Below, one piece after another: positions 1 through 8,454 of a DNA stretch of 14,136 nucleotides. A model generated the notes under the pieces. It was not told the DNA's origin. It worked only from the letters and a program-made list of their open reading frames with translations, and ran no database searches. Source of the stretch: DASZVN01 sp035547055 (GTDB lineage: Bacteria; Pseudomonadota; Alphaproteobacteria; Rhizobiales; Methylopilaceae); the NCBI GenBank assembly GCA_035547055.1, contig DASZVN010000084.1:1-14136 (forward strand). The letters are read 5' to 3'. Positions within the stretch are counted from its first letter, which is position 1, and each line of letters starts with the position of its first letter. The position numbers and the translations under genes were made by a program.

Positions 1-187
1 CCTGCCGGTCCCGGTGACGATGCCGACCATGCCCTGCTTCGGCGGCGACGACATGAGGACGCTCTTCATCACCAGCCTGTCGCAATACGCGAGCGACGAG
101 GTGAAGCGCGACTATCCGCTCACCGGCAGCCTGCTGATGACCCGGGTCGAGGTCCCCGGCCAGCCGGTCGGCCGCTTCGCGGGGTGA
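1..187 (+). CDS. SMP-30/gluconolactonase-like protein, C-terminal end (5' part outside window)
   Basis: Only the last 61 codons are visible, in the frame starting at base 2 and ending with TGA at 185-187. The peptide contains PTMPCFGGDDMRTLFITS, which matches the last blades of the SMP-30/gluconolactonase/LRE beta-propeller family (typical form: P-T-x-C-x-F-G-G-x-D-x-x-T-L-Y-I-T-S). Members are cytosolic or periplasmic metal-dependent lactonases that hydrolyse sugar lactones such as gluconolactone; the exact substrate cannot be told from this fragment. The tail ends PVGRFAG, as many family members do just after the final strand. The gene converges on the benzoylformate decarboxylase gene, and the whole gap between their stop codons is taken up by a palindromic repeat. 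The family call is fairly secure from the motif; the substrate and the gene's link to the neighbouring operon are unknown. Confidence 0.8.
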   Translation, partial: LPVPVTMPTMPCFGGDDMRTLFITSLSQYASDEVKRDYPLTGSLLMTRVEVPGQPVGRFAG

Positions 188-192
188 GCGGC

Positions 193-267
193 AGGGTGGG
201 CATCGGCAAGGCCTGTGCCCACGTCCCACGCCGCACGCGGGCAAGCAGGCTACCCCACCCTACGAAG
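193..267. repeat. Dispersed bipartite palindromic repeat, copy 1 (diverged)
   Basis: This 75-bp element fills the gap between two convergent stop codons (187 and 269). It starts GGGTGGGCATCGGCAAGGCC and ends CCCACCCTACGAAG. It is the reverse-complement relative of the element at 10809-10887: outer boundaries, order of the two modules and most bases agree, but the hairpins here are partly degraded (the first half has TGTGCCCAC where copy 2 has GATGCCCAC). It probably acts as a bidirectional terminator or transcript-end stabiliser; that role is inferred only from its place and fold. Confidence 0.75.
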
Positions 268-268
268 T

Positions 269-1882
<1,614 letters not shown>

Positions 1883-1889
1883 CCTTGGC

Positions 1890-1895
1890 TCCCTC
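1890..1895 (-). promoter_or_regulatory. Ribosome binding site deciding the mdlC start
   Basis: On the minus strand GAGGGA lies seven bases before the ATG at 1882. It supports this start over the in-frame GTG at 1903, which would add seven residues (MRTREPR) that do not look like family sequence. Confidence 0.6.
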
Positions 1896-2005
1896 GTCCG
1901 CACGGCAGCAGCCCGCGGAGCACCGGCTCAGTGTCGGCATCGAATTCCCCGCACCTGCTCTAAAGCATTTTTCACGCTTTCGCGACCGCGCGATCGGTTC
2001 CCGCT

Positions 2006-2959
2006 TCAGCGGCCGGCCGTGCTCTCGCGGCGGCCGGCGACGACCGCGAGGAGGCCGCCCCGCGACGCCAGTACCGCCAGCACCAGGAGCAGGCCGAAAA
2101 TCGCCTGCCAGTGCTCGGTCAGGCCGGAGAAGACGCTCTCGAACACGAGATAGATGACGGCGCCGATCACCGGGCCGATCAGGCTGCCCATGCCGCCGAG
2201 GATGACCATCATCATGATCTCGCCCGAACGCGTCCAATGCATGATCGCGGGTGACAGGAACAGCGTCTGGTTGGCGAGGAGCGCGCCGGCGACGCCGGCC
2301 ATCGCGCCCGAGATGACGAAGGCGATCAGCTTGTAGCGAAAGGTCGGAAAGCCGAGCGAGCGCATCCGCTCCTCGTTGTCCTTGGCGCCCCGCACCACCA
2401 TGCCGAAGCGCGAGGCGGCGAGGCGCCACCCGCCGAGGATGGCGACGACGAGCCACGCGAACACGAAGTAATAGAGCACGGTCGGGTCGTCGAGGTCGAT
2501 CAGGCCGGCGAAGTCGCTGTGGCTTGCGATGGTAAGGCCGTTGTCGCCGCCATACTGGTTGATACTCTCGCCGAGGAAATAGATCATCTGGCCGAACGCC
2601 AGGGTGATCATGATGAAATAGACCCCGGCGGTGCGGAGCGAGACCCAGCCGATCAGGAGCGCGACCAGCGCCGAGGCCACGATCGCCACGGCGAACTGCA
2701 GGAAGCCGTTGTCGAGCTGGTAATAGGCGAGGATGCCGACGGCGTAGGAGCCGACGCCGAGAAAGGCGGCGTGGCCGAAACTGACCATGCCGCCGTAGCC
2801 GAGAACGAAGTCCAGGCTCACCGCGGCGATCGCGAAGATCATGATGCGGGTCGCGAGGTCGACGTAGAAATCCTGCCCGAGCGCCGCGGAGACCGGCGGC
2901 AGCAGCGCGAAGGCTCCGAGCACAACGGCAGCGACCACCGTGCGGCGCGCGATCCTCAC
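2006..2959 (-). CDS. Branched-chain-type ABC uptake permease, LivM family
   Basis: Inner-membrane permease subunit of a HAAT (hydrophobic amino acid/aromatic acid) ABC importer. The 317-aa product is mostly hydrophobic helices and shows the LivM hallmarks GYGGMVSFGHAAFLGVGSY (54-72), GGDNGLT (137-143), the cytoplasmic loop around KDNEERMRSLGF (193-204) that contacts the ATPase, and ILGGMGSLIGPVIGA near the C-terminus. The start is a GTG at 2957-2959 overlapping the livH stop as GTGA, so the two permeases are probably translationally coupled and form the usual LivH-LivM heterodimer. The downstream neighbour is benzoylformate decarboxylase, not the expected livG/livF ATPases. The substrate is inferred from this context to be an aromatic or aryl-oxo acid rather than leucine/isoleucine/valine. 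Homologues in Rhodopseudomonas and Bradyrhizobium serve aromatic acids as well as amino acids, so a standard livM symbol could mislead. Confidence 0.9.
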   Translation of the reverse strand: MRIARRTVVAAVVLGAFALLPPVSAALGQDFYVDLATRIMIFAIAAVSLDFVLGYGGMVSFGHAAFLGVGSYAVGILAYYQLDNGFLQFAVAIVASALVALLIGWVSLRTAGVYFIMITLAFGQMIYFLGESINQYGGDNGLTIASHSDFAGLIDLDDPTVLYYFVFAWLVVAILGGWRLAASRFGMVVRGAKDNEERMRSLGFPTFRYKLIAFVISGAMAGVAGALLANQTLFLSPAIMHWTRSGEIMMMVILGGMGSLIGPVIGAVIYLVFESVFSGLTEHWQAIFGLLLVLAVLASRGGLLAVVAGRRESTAGR

Positions 2960-3897
2960 GAGCGCGCTCGCGGAAACAGGCCCTGCGGCTGAAAGAACAG
3001 GACGACCGCCATCACCACGTAGATCAGCATCGAGGCGACCGCCGGGCCGGCGTTGTCGGCAGCGGGCGGCGACATCACGAGCGCGAACAGCGGACGGAGG
3101 AACGCCCGGCCGACGGTGTCGACGACGCCGACCAGGAGGGCCGCGACGAAGGCGCCGCGGATCGAGCCGATGCCGCCGATGACGATGACCACGAAGGCGA
3201 GGATCAGGAGGTCGTCGCCCATGCCCGACTGCACCACGAAGATCGGTCCGGCGAGCGCGCCCGACAGCGCCGCCAGCGCCGCGCCGAGGCCGAACACCAG
3301 CGTGTAGAGCAAGGTGATGTTGCCGCCGAGCGCGCCGACCATGGTGCGGTCCGCGGCGCCGGCTCGGATCTGCATGCCGATCCGGGTCTTCATCACCAGG
3401 AGATAGAGGCCGAGCGCGACCGCGAGCCCGACGCCGATCACCGCAAGCCGATAGGTCGGATAGGGCACGCCCGGCAGGATCTCGACCTGGCCGGCAAGGA
3501 ACCGGGGCACCTCGGCATAGAGCGCGGTCGCGCCCCAGACCATCCGCACCGCCTCGTTGAAGAACAGCAGCAGGCCGAAGGTCGCGAGCACCTGCTCAAG
3601 ATGGTCGCGCCGGTAGAGCGCACGGAAGACCACGATCTCGATCGCGATGCCGACGACGGCGGTGCCGCCGAGCGCGGCCGCGATTGCGACGAGGACGGAG
3701 TGGGTCGCGGCGAAGCTCGCGGCGGCGATGTAGGCGCCGATCATGTAGAGCGAGCCGTGCGCCAGGTTGATCAGGTTCATCACGCCGAAGATCAGCGTGA
3801 GCCCCGAGGCCATCAGGAACAGCGTGATGCCGAACTGGATGCCGTTCAGGAACTGCTCGACGACGAGGATCACGGGCGCTTCATCCCGACGGCGCAC
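2956..3897 (-). CDS. Branched-chain-type ABC uptake permease, LivH family
   Basis: Second inner-membrane permease of the same importer. Hydrophobic segments run through the 313 residues. Family motifs are EQFLNGIQFGITLFLMASGL followed by TLIFGVMNLINLAHGSLYMI near the N-terminus, RAGAADRTMVGALGGN in the central cytoplasmic loop that couples to the ATPase, and GGIGSIRGAFVAALLVG near the C-terminus. The end FFQPQGLFPRAR is typical of LivH proteins. The first possible start is the GTG at 3897, with GGAGAG about 11 bases upstream. An in-frame GTG at 3873 (eight codons later, giving M-ILVVEQFLNG) fits the usual family N-terminus at least as well, so the start is uncertain by 24 bp. The stop overlaps the livM start. 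A 32-bp-arm inverted repeat lies between this gene and the upstream binding-protein gene, so its transcript level may be lower than that of the binding protein. Confidence 0.9.
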   Translation of the reverse strand: MRRRDEAPVILVVEQFLNGIQFGITLFLMASGLTLIFGVMNLINLAHGSLYMIGAYIAAASFAATHSVLVAIAAALGGTAVVGIAIEIVVFRALYRRDHLEQVLATFGLLLFFNEAVRMVWGATALYAEVPRFLAGQVEILPGVPYPTYRLAVIGVGLAVALGLYLLVMKTRIGMQIRAGAADRTMVGALGGNITLLYTLVFGLGAALAALSGALAGPIFVVQSGMGDDLLILAFVVIVIGGIGSIRGAFVAALLVGVVDTVGRAFLRPLFALVMSPPAADNAGPAVASMLIYVVMAVVLFFQPQGLFPRARS

Positions 3898-3917
3898 CTC
3901 GGAAGAGGCTCTCCGCC

Positions 3918-4004
3918 GTCATGGCCGGGCTTGTCCCGGCCATCCACGACTTCCTTCCGCGCAGCGACGAACTCGTGGATGCCCGGGACAAGCCCAGGCA
4001 TGAC
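3918..4004. repeat. Long inverted repeat (32-bp arms) between the binding-protein and livH genes
   Basis: The left arm (3918-3949) begins GTCATGGCCGGGCTTGTCCC and the right arm (3973-4004) ends CAAGCCCAGGCATGAC. Reverse-complemented, the right arm matches the left at 29 of 32 positions, with a 23-base loop. From memory, this GTCATGGCCGGGCTTGTCCC type is a dispersed element in Bradyrhizobium-like genomes; the number of genomic copies cannot be judged from one window. In minus-strand mRNA it would form a very stable hairpin 40 bases after the binding-protein stop codon and before livH. Confidence 0.85.
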
Positions 4005-4043
4005 GAGCCTTGGCGCTCGACGCCATCGCTTCGTGTCAGCGCG

Positions 4044-5243
4044 TCAGCGGTACGGCTTCATATGGCATTCGCTGGCGTAGGCGTTGGCATGGTTGGCAAA
4101 CACGACGCTCTGGATGTGGCGGGTGTACTGGCCATCCGGATCCTTGACGATGCGCAGCAGATAGAAGTTCTCGATCGGGAAATGGTCGGTGTCGTAGCTG
4201 TACTTGCCCCGCACCGACGGATAATCCGCCTTTTCCATCCGGGCGATCATCGCCGCCTTGTCGGCGAGGTTGCCCTTCACCGCCTTGACGGCGTCGTCGA
4301 TCATCAGGATCGCGTCGAACTGCTGCGCCGCGTAGTAGGACGGCGTGTAGCCGTATTTCTTGCGGAACGAGGCGACGAACGCCTTGTTGGCGGCGTTGTC
4401 GAGGTCCGGCGCCCAGTAGCCGACCTCGTAGTTGCCGGCCGCGGCGTCGCCGAGCGCGGGCAGCGTCGTCTCGTCGACGGTGAAGGCCGAGTAGAGCGGA
4501 ACCTTGTCGCGCATCCCGGCCTGGGCATATTGCTTGACGAACTGGATGCCCATGCCGCCCGGCAGGAAGATGAACAGCGCCTTCGGGTTGGCGGCGCGGA
4601 TCTGGCTGATCTCGACCTGGTAGTCCGACTGGCCGACCTTGGTATAGACCTCGGCCGCGATCTTGCCCTTGAAGTAGCGCTTGAAGCCGTTGACCATGTC
4701 CTTGCCGGCCGCGTAGTTCGGCGCGATCAGGTAGACGTCGTCCATCTTCTTGTCGTTCATGTACTTGCCCATCGCTTCCGGCGTCTGGTCGTTCTGCCAT
4801 GAGGCCGAGAAGTAGTTGGGCGCGCACATCGCGCCGGCGATCTCGTGCGGGCCGGCGTTGGCGCCGACGAAGATGACGCCGGACTTGACGATCGGCTGGT
4901 AGGACGCGAGCAGCACGTTCGACCAGATGAACCCGGTCATGAAGTCGACCTTGTCCTGCTTGAGCAGCTTTTCGGACACCTGCCGCCCGACATCGGGGCG
5001 GAACTGATCGTCGCCGTAGACGATCTCGGCCGGGATGCCGCCGATCTTGCCGCCGAGCTGCTCGAGCGCGAGATCCGCCGCGTCCTTCATGTGCTTGCCG
5101 ATGATGCCCGAGGAACCGCTCAACGTGGTGACGAGGCCGATCTTGACGTGGTCGGCGGCAAGCGCCGGCGTCGCCCCGAGACAGGCCACGGCGAGCGCCG
5201 CAGCCAAGCGCGGCGCCGCGAGTGCGTGCGTGAAGATGCCCAT
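4044..5243 (-). CDS. Periplasmic solute-binding protein of an aromatic/branched-chain-type ABC importer
   Basis: Type I periplasmic binding protein (Peripla_BP_6 / LivJ-like), 399 aa. It captures the substrate in the periplasm and delivers it to the LivH-LivM permease. The N-terminus MGIFTHALAAPRLAAALAVA is a signal peptide, with likely cleavage at ALA-AD after residue 29. The mature chain starts DHVKIGLVTTLSGSSGIIGK, the usual first strand and ligand loop, and continues with VDFMTGFIWSNV and KALFIFLPGGMGIQFVKQY typical of the two-lobed fold. The start at 5243 is chosen because the signal peptide begins there and GAGGGGG lies five bases upstream; a longer reading frame back to 5327 would run across the putative promoter and add a non-signal leader. 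It is the first gene of the operon with livH, livM and mdlC. The ligand is inferred to be an aryl-oxo or benzoate-like acid from the linked decarboxylase; the sequence alone does not prove this. Confidence 0.88.
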   Translation of the reverse strand: MGIFTHALAAPRLAAALAVACLGATPALAADHVKIGLVTTLSGSSGIIGKHMKDAADLALEQLGGKIGGIPAEIVYGDDQFRPDVGRQVSEKLLKQDKVDFMTGFIWSNVLLASYQPIVKSGVIFVGANAGPHEIAGAMCAPNYFSASWQNDQTPEAMGKYMNDKKMDDVYLIAPNYAAGKDMVNGFKRYFKGKIAAEVYTKVGQSDYQVEISQIRAANPKALFIFLPGGMGIQFVKQYAQAGMRDKVPLYSAFTVDETTLPALGDAAAGNYEVGYWAPDLDNAANKAFVASFRKKYGYTPSYYAAQQFDAILMIDDAVKAVKGNLADKAAMIARMEKADYPSVRGKYSYDTDHFPIENFYLLRIVKDPDGQYTRHIQSVVFANHANAYASECHMKPYR

Positions 5244-5248
5244 GACGT

Positions 5249-5255
5249 CCCCCTC
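5249..5255 (-). promoter_or_regulatory. Ribosome binding site deciding the binding-protein start
   Basis: Minus-strand GAGGGGG sits five bases before the ATG at 5243, directly ahead of a clean signal peptide. It rejects the longer frame opening at 5327. Confidence 0.65.
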
Positions 5256-5304
5256 TGCGGTCGCCTGGACGGTTTCGTCCGGGTCCCGCTCGTTGCCTTT
5301 CTTG

Positions 5305-5334
5305 AGAATGCGCCCCACCCGCGGCAACGGTCAA
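5305..5334 (-). promoter_or_regulatory. Candidate sigma-70-type promoter of the uptake/mdlC operon
   Basis: On the minus strand TTGACC (5329-5334) is followed after 18 bases by CATTCT (5305-5310). The -35 is a 5/6 match; the -10 is weak (3/6), which is common in high-GC alphaproteobacteria. Transcription would begin near 5298 and leave a leader of about 55 bases. No clear operator for a regulator is visible beside it. Confidence 0.4.
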
Positions 5335-5552
5335 CGCTTCGTACGGACCGCCCGACGCCGGGTGCGCGGGCGATTTCGCCTTGCGCGCGGCGCGGGGGGC
5401 AGCCGAAGATGCGCCTCGCGGTGGTCGCCAGGCCCAGCGCGCCGGCATTCGGGACGGCAACGGAAAGCGTCGGCCGGCGCCGCCAGTAGCGCCGCACACG
5501 TTGCCGTGGCATGTAGCAGCCGAAATCCTTAAGCCCGCTGGAAGGAGGCGCC

Positions 5553-6056
5553 ATGGACGAGCAGGCCAAGAAGACCGCGCTCAGGATGATCCCGTACGGC
5601 ATCTATGTGATGACCGCGAAGGGCGCGGACGGCTCGATTGCCGCCGCGACGGTCAACTGGGTGACGCAGACCGCGTTTGCGCCGCCACTCGTCGTGGTCG
5701 GCGTCAAGGTCGATTCCGGCGCCTATGCCATCGTCAAGGAGGCGCGCCAGTTCGTGCTGAACGTCCTCGGCAAGGGCCAGCAGGGGCCGGCCTTCACCTT
5801 CTTCAAGCCGGTGCAGGTCGAGGACGGGAAGCTCTCGGGCGAGCCGTTCCACCCCGCTGCCAACGGCGCCCCGATCCTCGACAACGCCCCGGCGGCGCTG
5901 GAGTGCAAGGTGGTCGAGATCGTCGAAAAGGGCGACCACCACATCGTCGTCGCCGAGGTCACCGACGCCCACCTCAAGGCGCCGATCGAGGGCCGCCCAG
6001 ATGAGGCGGTGCTGGAAATGAAGGATCTCGGCGCCAAGGTTTTCTACGGCGGCTGA
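5553..6056 (+). CDS. Flavin reductase-like FMN-binding split-barrel protein
   Basis: The 167-aa product is a compact single-domain member of the flavin reductase-like family (FMN-binding split barrel). It shows the N-terminal RMIPYGIYVMTAKGADGSIA strand pair, AATVNWVTQTAFAPPLVVVGV (FMN phosphate and isoalloxazine region, about 31-51), FVLNVLGKGQQG (67-78) and GAPILDNAPAALECKV (105-120). Such proteins bind FMN and reduce it with NAD(P)H, supplying reduced flavin to a monooxygenase, or shuttle electrons like flavoredoxin; which applies here cannot be told. There is no signal peptide, so it should be cytoplasmic. The start ATG has a strong AAGGAGG site four bases upstream. The gene is divergent from the benzoylformate transport operon and may share its control region, but no monooxygenase partner lies in the window. 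It converges on the ABC exporter gene, with a palindromic repeat between them. Confidence 0.82.
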   Translation: MDEQAKKTALRMIPYGIYVMTAKGADGSIAAATVNWVTQTAFAPPLVVVGVKVDSGAYAIVKEARQFVLNVLGKGQQGPAFTFFKPVQVEDGKLSGEPFHPAANGAPILDNAPAALECKVVEIVEKGDHHIVVAEVTDAHLKAPIEGRPDEAVLEMKDLGAKVFYGG

Positions 6057-6080
6057 CGCCCCAGGCGACGCGCCTCCTCC

Positions 6081-6200
6081 ACCATGCTTCGCATGGTCCC
6101 CCTCCCCCCGTCTGCGACGGGGAGGAACCAACCCGCGGCCTGGCCTTGATCCTCCCTGGCGAAGCAGGGGGGTGGCGAAGCGCGGCGAGCCGGAGAGGGC
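6081..6200. repeat. Dispersed palindromic repeat cluster at a convergent junction
   Basis: Between the flavin-reductase-like stop (6056) and the ABC exporter stop (6206) lie ACCATGC-TTC-GCATGGT (6081-6097, perfect 7-bp stem). Next comes a CCTCCCC...CGTC / GACGGGGAGG hairpin with two unpaired extra C bases (about 6101-6125). After that is a degenerate segment with CTCCCTGGCGAAGCAGGGGG and GGTGGCGAAGCGCGGCGAGC. The wording is typical of repeats scattered between rhizobial genes. It may end transcription from both sides; I see no U-run expected of a simple intrinsic terminator. Confidence 0.65.
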
Positions 6201-6205
6201 CCGCC

Positions 6206-7972
6206 CTAAGCTGCCGGATGGATCTGCCAGGCCGGCGCGAGCGGGCGCGCAGGACCGACCGCAGCGCCGGCCTTGCGCAGGATCTTCTCGGGCGGGCCGC
6301 TCGCGACGATGCGGCCGCGGTCGAGCACGACGATGCGGTCGAAATTCGCCACCGTCGACAGGCGATGAGCGATGGCGATGACGGTGCGCTCCTTCATCAG
6401 GCGGCCGAGCGCGTCCTTGATCGCCTCCTCCGACTCGGGGTCGAGCGCCGAGGTCGCCTCGTCGAGCAATAGCAGCGGCGCGTCCTTCAGGAAGGCGCGG
6501 GCGATGGCGACGCGCTGGCGCTGCCCGCCCGACAGCTTGATCCCGCGATTGCCGACCACGGTGTCGAGCCCCTGCGGCAGCGCGTCGATGAAGTCGAGGC
6601 AGCGCGCCGCCACCGCGGCCTCCAGCACCTCCTCGCGGGTGGCGTCGGGGCGGCCGTAGCGGATGTTGTCCATCAGCGTGCGATGGAACATCGAGATGTC
6701 CTGGGGCACCACCGCGATCGCCTCGCGCAGGCTGTCCTGGGTGACGCGGGCGATGTCCTGCCCGTCGATCAGAACGCGCCCGCCCTGGAGGTCGTAGAAG
6801 CGCTGGAGCAGGGCGAACAGCGTCGACTTGCCGCCACCCGAGGGACCGACGAGGCCGACCCGCTCGCCCGAGGCGACGGTCAGGGTGAAGTCGTCGAACA
6901 CCTTGCGGCCGTCGGGATAGCTGAACGAGACGCCCTCCACGGCGACGCCGGCGCGGACGCCGATCAGCGGCTCCGCGGTCGGATGGTCGCGGAGCTGGTG
7001 CGGCACGAGCAGCGTCTTGATCGCCTCCGACAGGCGGGCGAGGTGCTGCGTCACGTCGACGAGCGCGATGGCGAGGTCGCGGGTCGCGCTCAGCACCGTG
7101 AGCCCGAGCGTGCAGACCAGGACGACCTGCCCGGTCGTCGCCGCGCCGTGCTGCCACAAGAGGATCGCCCAGGCGAGCAGCGCCAGGGTCAGCACGACCG
7201 TGACGCTGGCGTGGAAGATCCGCACCTTTTCGAGATAGCGCAGGCTGCGGCCCCGGGCCGCCATCTCGCGGCCGATGCTGGCGTCGAAGCGGCGATGCTC
7301 GCGGGCGAGCGCGCCGAACGACATCACCAGCGGCATGTTGCCGACCACGTCGACCATCTCGCCGTCGACCGCGGCGGCCTTGTCGGCGAAATCGTGGTGG
7401 AGCGGCTTGCCGGCTGCGGCGAGGCGGAACATCACCACCACTACGATCGCCGCGACGCAGAGCAGGCCCACCGACATCGCCGTCGAGACGCTGGCAACGA
7501 AGGCGATCGCCCCGACCGTGGCCGCGCAGGGCGGCAGCACGTTCCACATCATCATGTTCTCGATGGTGAACGCGGCGTTCGAGGTCGCGGTGATGCGGCT
7601 GGTGAGGACGCCGGGCGGCCGGTCGGCGAAATAGCTCGGAGCATGCCCCGTGAGGTGGCGGAAGAGATCGCGGCGGATATCGCCGGTGACGGCGACGAAG
7701 GCGAAGCTCGCGATCCAGCTCGCCGCCCGCCACAGCAGGTTGTCCGCCGCGATCAGCGCGACCAGGAGGCCGAAGGCCGCCCACACCGCCACCGAGGCCG
7801 GTCCCTGCGACAGCGCGTCGACCAGCGCCTTCACGCCATATTGCGTCGAGACCGAGCAGCCGACCGCGGCGAGCACCGCAAGGAGGATCGCGGCATGGGA
7901 CAGCGGGCGAAGCCGGGCGTAGCGGGCGAGCAGCGCCAGCGGGTGGTCGGCGTAGCGGGTGGCGTCGTTCAT
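6206..7972 (-). CDS. ABC exporter half-transporter (fused membrane and ATPase domains)
   Basis: A 588-aa single-chain half-transporter of the MsbA/multidrug type, expected to work as a homodimer in the inner membrane, moving a lipid, drug or other hydrophobic substrate outward using ATP. Residues about 25-315 are the membrane domain, with hydrophobic helices near 26-45, 62-80, 145-185 and 256-300. The nucleotide-binding domain has Walker A GPSGGGKST (376-384), Q-loop Gln424 in VVPQD, the signature LSGGQ (480-484), Walker B LLLLDE with catalytic Glu505, D-loop SALD, and the switch His536 in IAHRLS. All are intact, so it should be an active ATPase. The ATG at 7972 has AGGAGG about 11 bases upstream. 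The substrate is not deducible. A glycosyltransferase is divergently transcribed across a 482-bp gap, which hints at but does not show a glycolipid role. No membrane-fusion partner is adjacent. Confidence 0.92.
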   Translation of the reverse strand: MNDATRYADHPLALLARYARLRPLSHAAILLAVLAAVGCSVSTQYGVKALVDALSQGPASVAVWAAFGLLVALIAADNLLWRAASWIASFAFVAVTGDIRRDLFRHLTGHAPSYFADRPPGVLTSRITATSNAAFTIENMMMWNVLPPCAATVGAIAFVASVSTAMSVGLLCVAAIVVVVMFRLAAAGKPLHHDFADKAAAVDGEMVDVVGNMPLVMSFGALAREHRRFDASIGREMAARGRSLRYLEKVRIFHASVTVVLTLALLAWAILLWQHGAATTGQVVLVCTLGLTVLSATRDLAIALVDVTQHLARLSEAIKTLLVPHQLRDHPTAEPLIGVRAGVAVEGVSFSYPDGRKVFDDFTLTVASGERVGLVGPSGGGKSTLFALLQRFYDLQGGRVLIDGQDIARVTQDSLREAIAVVPQDISMFHRTLMDNIRYGRPDATREEVLEAAVAARCLDFIDALPQGLDTVVGNRGIKLSGGQRQRVAIARAFLKDAPLLLLDEATSALDPESEEAIKDALGRLMKERTVIAIAHRLSTVANFDRIVVLDRGRIVASGPPEKILRKAGAAVGPARPLAPAWQIHPAA

Positions 7973-8454
7973 ACGCGCTTCTGCCTCCTATCTCGTGTCG
8001 GCAGGATGACCCGTCGCGATATGGCGTCCGCGACGGTCAGCGGCAGGCGGCCAAAGATGAAATCTCGGAGAGGCGGGCAGACGGTAAGGCGGCTTCGACC
8101 ATCGTTCCCCCGAGGTTGCAGTGCCGGCCTTCCAGCATCGGCGAGATCGGGGCGGAAAATTGTCGCAACCCCAGTGTGACGCTGGCCATTGCACGACAAC
8201 CTCCAAATCCGGACCGGCATCGTCCCCCCTTGCCCGGCCGTTCGCGCGGTGCCGGGCTCCGGCATCGACCGGCCGAAACGTGGCTGCGACCCGACATTCT
8301 GGAACGCTGAAACCCTGAGGCCGGTTGCGTCGTTCTGCGAGGCCGGGGGTGAGCCCGCCGGACGCGCTGCCACGCATTCGCCAGCCGGCGTCCTTCGACC
8401 GTCCCCATTTGTCGCGTCCGATCGTCGCGTCGTGTCGCCAAAGGAGTTTCAAAC
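7973..8454. other. Divergent intergenic region (482 bp), no gene recognised
   Basis: Lies between the ABC exporter (-) and the GT4 gene (+), and contains both ribosome binding sites. It looks less G/C-biased than the genes around it. Short frames on both strands have no family-like sequence; one minus-strand frame ends by overlapping the exporter start and is treated as a finding. I see no tRNA, riboswitch fold or convincing promoter pair, only scattered short GGCCGG/CCGGCC palindromes. Confidence 0.55.

Larger units (their letters stand above)
5244..5552. other. Divergent intergenic region (309 bp) between the uptake operon and the flavin-reductase-like gene
   Basis: It holds the ribosome site and candidate promoter of the minus-strand operon. 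On the plus side there is a weak candidate, TTGCCG (5501-5506) and AATCCT (5524-5529) with 17-base spacing, which would leave only a very short leader. Reading frames cross the region on both strands, but none has family-like sequence. No gene is called here. Confidence 0.6.

Noticed and set aside
193..267. Possible attachment site or CRISPR-like repeat
   Set aside because: There is a single bipartite element here with no regular spacers, no cas or integrase gene nearby, and its twin is a hairpin pair at a gene end.
1961..1980. Terminator between livM and mdlC
   Set aside because: The stem is only 5 bp (AAAGC/GCTTT) with a 9-base loop, too weak to call. The genes are probably still co-transcribed.
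3918..4004. Inverted repeat taken as terminal repeats of an insertion sequence or miniature transposon
   Set aside because: There is no transposase gene, no visible target-site duplication and only 23 bases between the arms. It fits a REP-like hairpin element better.
5244..5327. N-terminal extension of the binding protein (28 residues)
   Set aside because: It would place coding sequence over the candidate -10 element, lacks signal-peptide character, and a strong ribosome site precedes the later ATG at 5243.
5529..7784. Minus-strand frame of 751 codons across the ABC exporter and the flavin-reductase-like gene
   Set aside because: It runs out of frame through the exporter and antisense through the flavin-reductase gene. 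Its composition is that of a shadow frame and it crosses an obvious intergenic repeat.
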